This document shows, one piece after another, positions 59,121-64,000 of a stretch of DNA of 64,000 nucleotides; position 1 is the stretch's first letter, and every line of letters begins with the position of its first letter. Source of the stretch: Chaetorhynchus papuensis. Its lineage: Eukaryota; Chordata; Aves; Passeriformes; Rhipiduridae. Where the stretch lies: positions 538,095 through 602,094 of the forward strand of contig VWYX01000123.1 in the NCBI GenBank assembly GCA_013396525.1, given 5' to 3'. The translations under genes were made by a program, and so were the position numbers. The notes under the pieces were generated by a model that was not told the DNA's origin, did not search any database, and was given only the letters and a program-made list of their open reading frames with translations.

Positions 59121-60215
59121 ATCAGCTTCAGGCTTTAGGACTCCACGGGAGCCCAGTACTTCCACTTTCTGAAAATTAAATATTTCCAACTGCACTGATC
59201 TCTCTGACTGTAATTTGCTGCCACATCTCCAAAAATGCATTAAAACGAACACTGACAAAGAGGGAAATATTTTATTATACTGCTGCCAGATTCTAAAGTT
59301 TTGAAGCAACAATATACCCTTCCTTTTTTTTTTTTTTTCTTCCCCTCCCTCAAAACATTTGCATTTCTCAAAGACATGAGACACAGTGCCAATCCTGTAG
59401 GCAAATGCAGACAGGAGAAATGTGAAGCACAGGTACTGTCTGCATGTCTTCAACAAGCCTGTGCACAGCCTGGGAGCCCACCTACACACAGTGACTGAAT
59501 AGCTATAGATGCTATAGAGAATCCGAAGGTTTTTGAAGACCATTGTCTTTTAAAAGATTATTAAAAATATTGATGTATTTTTCTAGTACTCATCTGTCTT
59601 GTTTTGTCATAATGGCTCAAAAGGAGGGGTAAGAAAAGTTTAAACATTTTGTGGCCAATTCTAACCAAATTGATTAAATAAATTCTTTTTCAGTTATTAT
59701 GAAATCCTAATAAACTCAGCAGCCAGATGAAAGATGGACCAGGTAAGTTTAACCTGATGAAGAGAACGAATAGTCCTTTCAGCACCCAGTCTTTAGAATG
59801 AACACTTGATATGTCTCATGGAAAATAGTTTCTGCATTTGGACCAGTACCCTATGAACCCCAAGTTATTGCAAACAATGCTTTAATTATGGTCTGAGAAT
59901 GCAAGTAAACATGAAGGAAAGCAAGAAAGAGACAGGACCAAACTCACTACCCCACTTACACATCAAATTTGAGATGTCAGTCTCCCCATACACCAAATTA
60001 ATCTCCTGGTTTTGGAGAGGCTTCCTTCCTCTCCTCATTTGGTGATCAGATAGCTCAGAGATGAGCACTGCAGCTCAGATAAAAATCAGGTGGCTCAGTG
60101 ACATAGAGTCACTACACCTGCTTGCCTGATTTCCTAGAACCAGCACACCTTCCAGGCTCAAGCTGAGGGGTTTATCTGCAGAGGAGTTCCAAAAAAATGT
60201 GAATACCCTTCTGAA

Positions 60216-60258
60216 ATCATAGAATCACAGAATGGGTTGGTTGGAAGGGACCTATAAA
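60216..60258 (-). mobile_element. CR1 LINE 3'-terminal scrap
   Basis: The + strand ATCATAGAATCACAGAATGG is followed by GTTGGAAGGGACC, then the match stops. Only about 43 bp of the CR1 3' tail remain. Confidence 0.8.
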
Positions 60259-61636
60259 TTTTCGCTAGGCCAACACATAAATATCATTAAAATGTCATAT
60301 TTTACCCACAATTTCTTTTTTTGTACATCATTTCAGCACAGAGCAATACAAAGTCATGTTCTTATTGCTGGGACATACCAGAAGCCATGGTCTGTCTTGC
60401 TCTGCACAGCAGTTTTGAGGAACTAATCCATGTCTTGAAAAAAATTCCAGTATTTTACAAGTAACCCAGTAGCCCTGCTTGCTTTGCAGGCAAACACACA
60501 AAATTCATCCTCTCCTTCCCTCTGCTGATATCTCAGTAAATGGGGCCTGACTTAGAGACTCAGAATAGCTATAAGATCAAACAGACTTTTTACACTTTTG
60601 AACAGCAATGCTTTCTGAAAACCAACCCCACTGCATGAGTTTTTTCCACAGCAGGATGTTCATTTGCAAGTTCAACTTGAAGCATATTAAAAGTGTGTTA
60701 TTATGTCTTTCCATGAATTACATGCATGCGATAATCATTCCTTCCTCCTCCGGGTGGATAATGACAGATTTGTTTTATTTATTTGAGAAAGATGGAGTTT
60801 GGGGTACAATGTAGTGGTTAAATAATTGCCAAGTCACCATGAAGACATTACTCCATCTAATGTGCACAATCACACATTCAGTCAACTGACGATACAAGCC
60901 AAGCAGAACTAATCAAAACATTGAAGGTGGATGCTTGCTGCCAGCATCTCTCCTGCATTTACCAGACAAGCTATTTACAAACCTAGAATGTGAGCTACTT
61001 AACTGTGAGCGAATTGAGTTTTGAAAGTAAAATGTAGCTAAAATTAAATAAAAATGTTCACTTAGAAGAGCTGGAGAGTTGCAGGCTGGCTACAGATTAG
61101 ATTTTCTGTAGTCATATCATTCACCAGTGATGATATCTTCACTTCTAGGCTTTCACTGACCTGCTGAAACCACATATCCATTGTTTCATGGAAATGGATG
61201 TTATCACTAGATATCCAAAAATCTTAGGAAACAGAGCGAAAAATAAACTCCAGAGATCATCTTCTCACCTCTTCAAAGGGATCAGCTGTCCTAAACCTTT
61301 CCTAAGGGAAGTTTATGCAGCCTGCTATCATTTGTCTAATACTGTAGCCCAAGACCCTGTGAGCTGATGCAGATCTCTTCTGCTGATTCCTCCAAGCTGG
61401 CACTGGGGGTCATGCTGTTAGGTGATCTAGTAGTTCAAGTGTACAAACATAAATGTTTTTTAAATGTGTTATATCATGATCAGAAAAAAAAAAAAATTTA
61501 AAGGAAATCAATTAGTGAAACTCACCAAATTAGATGGAGGATTATCAGGCTTAGTTACATCTATTGACCTATTTACTTTTAGTGACAATCTGTTGCCCTT
61601 TCATTTTGAGCAGCAATCTACTGATCTCTTGCTTTG

Positions 61637-62175
61637 TTGCAACCATGTGCCAACCAGGCTGGTTGATCACTTCTCCCTCCTCAGCAGCGGCAGAAATAGT
61701 CCATGGAGTGAGATAAGAAGAGGGAGATCACTCCCCAATTACTGTCTTGGGCAAAGCATACTTGACTTTGCAAAATAATTTGATTTATTTACAACTAAAA
61801 CCAGAGCCGGATAAAACTAAAACTAAGCCCATCTTTCACCTGTGCCACCCTTCTTCTCCTACCATCTTCCCACTCTCAACTTCACACAAAATTCTTCTGC
61901 CTCTTTTTGCCCTTGAGTGGCACTGGAGGGTTGAGAATGGGGGTTGCCATCAGTTCAAAAGTCATCTTCTTCTTTGCCGCTCCTTCTTTCTCATACTCTT
62001 CCCCTCTTCCAACATGGGGGCCCTTCCATGAGATACAGTCTAATCACCAATGGGATACAGTCCTCCACCAGCTTCTCCAATATGGGTCTATCCCATGGGC
62101 TGCTATCCTTCAAGAACTGCTCCAAAATGAGTTCTTTCCACTGGGTAGGATCTTTCAGTAATGGATTGCTCTAGT
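61637..62175 (-). mobile_element. Older avian LTR fragment, minus strand
   Basis: The + strand reads TTGTTGCAACCATGTGCCAA, AGGGAGATCACTCCCCAATT, ACTGTCTTGGGCAAAGC, CAGTTCAAAAGTCATCTTCT, GCCGCTCCTTC and then a serial motif of the form CTCCAA[CT]ATGGG…CCCATGGGCTGC…TTCAAGAACTGCTCCA. This is the reverse complement of a repeat that I know from many bird genomes and regard as an endogenous-retrovirus LTR. I cannot give its library name. The serial motif recurs three or four times (62011-62150). There is no coding sequence and no clear target duplication, so the boundaries are approximate. Confidence 0.65.
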
Positions 62176-64000
62176 GTGTCATGTCCTGAAAATGGGGTAT
62201 GAATAACATAGTGCAAGATATAGCATGTTTACTAGAAGACCTGGATTCTGAAATATCCATGAAAAAAATCAAAATTGTAATATTCATGAAACTATGGACA
62301 TTCTCTATACCAAACTCATTCATTTTCTTAAAATATGAATGGCAGAAAATAATTTTTTTTATTGTGTGTGTGTGTACATCATGCACATTAAAATCACTGT
62401 TTTAAAATGAAATATTATGTACTGATGTGATTAATTGTAGTGAATGGACTCAGAACCATTACCTAGTAGACTTAATTTCAGAATTTTCTAATTTCTGAGT
62501 ATTTTAAATGGAATTTAATATTCTGTTGTCTTGCTTTTTATCCAGAAATATCTATTTCTAGTAACAGCCAATATTTAAATATGCCTTTAATGCTAAGAGT
62601 CAGAAAAAGAGATTTATCTGTTTGAAAAAAATGTCGAGAAAAATGGCCGTGGAATGGATATACAGCAATATTCCAATATCACCACATAGGTAGGCTTCAT
62701 AAAGCTGCTAACAATTTGTGTATAAATCTTGACATTTGGTGTCATTATTTTTTTCTTTTTTATTTATATTCCTCATCAGGCTTACAGATGTTCTGTAGTG
62801 TGTACTTTCATCAGCTATCTTTCTTCCTAACCTCTAAAAGCTCATTTTGGTTCTCCTAGACAAAGCATCTTCATCTGATATCAGCCTTCTCATATCAATA
62901 ATTCTGTTTCCTTCTGTGAAAGGTCTGATGATCTGGCTGCCTGGTAGCTACCACGATTATCTGACACACACTGTATCTGTACTGCTACTTCATTGCTTCC
63001 CACCATTAAACTGGAGGGGAAAGTGATATCGGGAGACAAGAGGATGAGAGAATTATTTTGCATTAATAAAGCCCACAGCCATGAATGACTGATAAGGAAC
63101 TAAGTGGTGATCGTGGAAGTACAGCTTCACCCTCTTGATGGATGGAAAAGAGGAGGTATGTCTAAAAGTCATCACAGGAACTGCAATGGGTCTTAATCAG
63201 TCATATCAGTACCTGATAAGTGAATGGCTTAGAGAAATGCTGAGCAAGGAATCTAAATTGTCAACATGTGCCTTGTTAATTTCACTGCATGGTGACAAGC
63301 AGTCTAGAAAGACCAGCGTTGAAGATCCTGTTTATCTCTTCAGTTAGGATGTTGCTGTCTCCTTAAACAGAGACTAAGCTGAAAACAGCAAGAACTAAAT
63401 TTTAAACAAGAATGAATAAGCCAAACATGGGCCGCATGAGAGGAAGAAGTGCAGGATCCTACAAATTTCTGATAGGCAAGAGAAGATTTCTTGGATAACT
63501 GCTGCAAGGACAGACATGTACCCTTTTTGTTTCACATCGCCTATAGCAAGATTAACTTTATATAAGAACAGGAAACTGCTTGATGATAAAATACTACTGT
63601 TGGTTTTTTTTCTTTTGTATTACAAACAGAAATAGGCTTCACAAAATAGAAATTTTAACCACACTGGCTTGTGATCATGACTGGGGTTTTAGCATTTGCA
63701 TGGTCTGTACCTAAACTGGGAACACGAGGACTCTTTGGGAACACCAGGACTCTTTTCAGGCTCAGGGGCAAGTGTGTGAGTCTAGACTGTGTCCTAAATT
63801 CAACCAACTCAGCAAAGATGAAGACAAGCACACATAGACTGCCAACAACCGATGCTCTGGTTAGGGCCCCAAGCTAGAGACCCATGTGCATATGTGCCCT
63901 TCTGACTCCTTCCAGATACAACCACTGATGTGAATCCACCAATACTCATGCTTTTACTGAGATTTAAAAGTTAAGTAATTTTGGCTGCATGAGTGAGCCA
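62176..64000. other. Intergenic sequence at the window end
   Basis: Contains a short TG microsatellite (62363-62374) and otherwise nothing I can name. No exon of a neighbouring gene is visible. Confidence 0.7.
62363..62374. repeat. Short (TG)6 microsatellite
   Basis: Six perfect TG units preceded by a T-run, all in one spurious open frame. Confidence 0.95.

Larger units (their letters stand above)
57820..61636. other. Intergenic sequence with minor repeats
   Basis: The first 500 bp after the LTR are unusually GC-rich (for example GTCCCGCACCTCTGGAG, CACCTGCGCCTC) but match nothing I know. An ancient repeat lies at 59042-59120, a T-tract at 59326-59339 and a CR1 scrap at 60216-60258. I see no gene. 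Confidence 0.7.

Noticed and set aside
59115..59543. 142-codon minus-strand frame
   Set aside because: It includes a poly-Lys run read from a T-tract, and part overlaps an ancient repeat. No domain or homologue is recognised.
59694..59742. 49-nt segment between TTTTTCAG and ACCAG|GTAAGT
   Set aside because: Both splice motifs are good, but the segment contains stops in the obvious frames and has no partner exon. Chance cannot be excluded, so I did not annotate it.

Overview
The window is vertebrate nuclear DNA, almost certainly from a bird and most likely a passerine. The evidence is the split gene with GT-AG introns, the repeated 3' ends of CR1 LINEs, two avian-type LTRs, and one insertion (3908-4059) that joins a tRNA-Ile head to a CR1 tail. 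As far as I know, that composite design is the passerine family TguSINE1. There is no prokaryotic architecture.

The only gene I can support is CA8, the carbonic-anhydrase-related protein VIII (CARP), on the + strand. The window opens inside intron 2. Six coding exons follow at 1362-1486, 17362-17457, 19914-19976, 21326-21374, 23954-24066 and 30305-30439. They join without a frame break and give residues 98-290 of the 290-residue human protein, through to the natural stop. The first two coding exons and the promoter lie upstream of base 1. The catalytic-zinc ligand equivalent to His94 of CA II is Arg, as expected for this non-enzymatic family member, while the other two His ligands remain. The stop codon lies 35 nt before a strong splice donor (TCAG|GTAAGT), so the message appears to continue into a purely 3'-UTR exon. 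The best candidate starts at 36573 and ends near an AATAAA at 37617.

Introns: intron 3 is long (15.9 kb) and mostly unremarkable. It holds a CR1-derived fragment, the SINE, two older repeat remnants and a polypyrimidine tract. Introns 4-7 carry ancient amniote MIR-like SINEs, a 24-bp minisatellite and one CR1 fragment. The DNA on both sides of exon 7 (about 23560-25060) is AT-rich, yet it keeps many CpGs that are absent just upstream. It looks like a conserved regulatory block. Intron 8 has two CR1 pieces.

From about 37.64 kb to the end I find no gene I recognise. In human the 3' side of CA8 faces a long gene-poor interval towards TOX, and this stretch fits that picture. It holds a 0.6-kb CR1, a complete solo LTR with inverted ends and a 5-bp target duplication (57046-57814), an older LTR on the minus strand (61637-62175), two AT-rich TAATTA-dense blocks that could be enhancers, and two exon-like segments with good splice signals but no recognisable product.

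I did not find an undescribed multi-gene system. The most useful observations are the spliced 3' UTR, the CpG-retaining block around exon 7, an Ile at the position equivalent to disease-associated Ser100 of human CA8, and the datable mobile elements.
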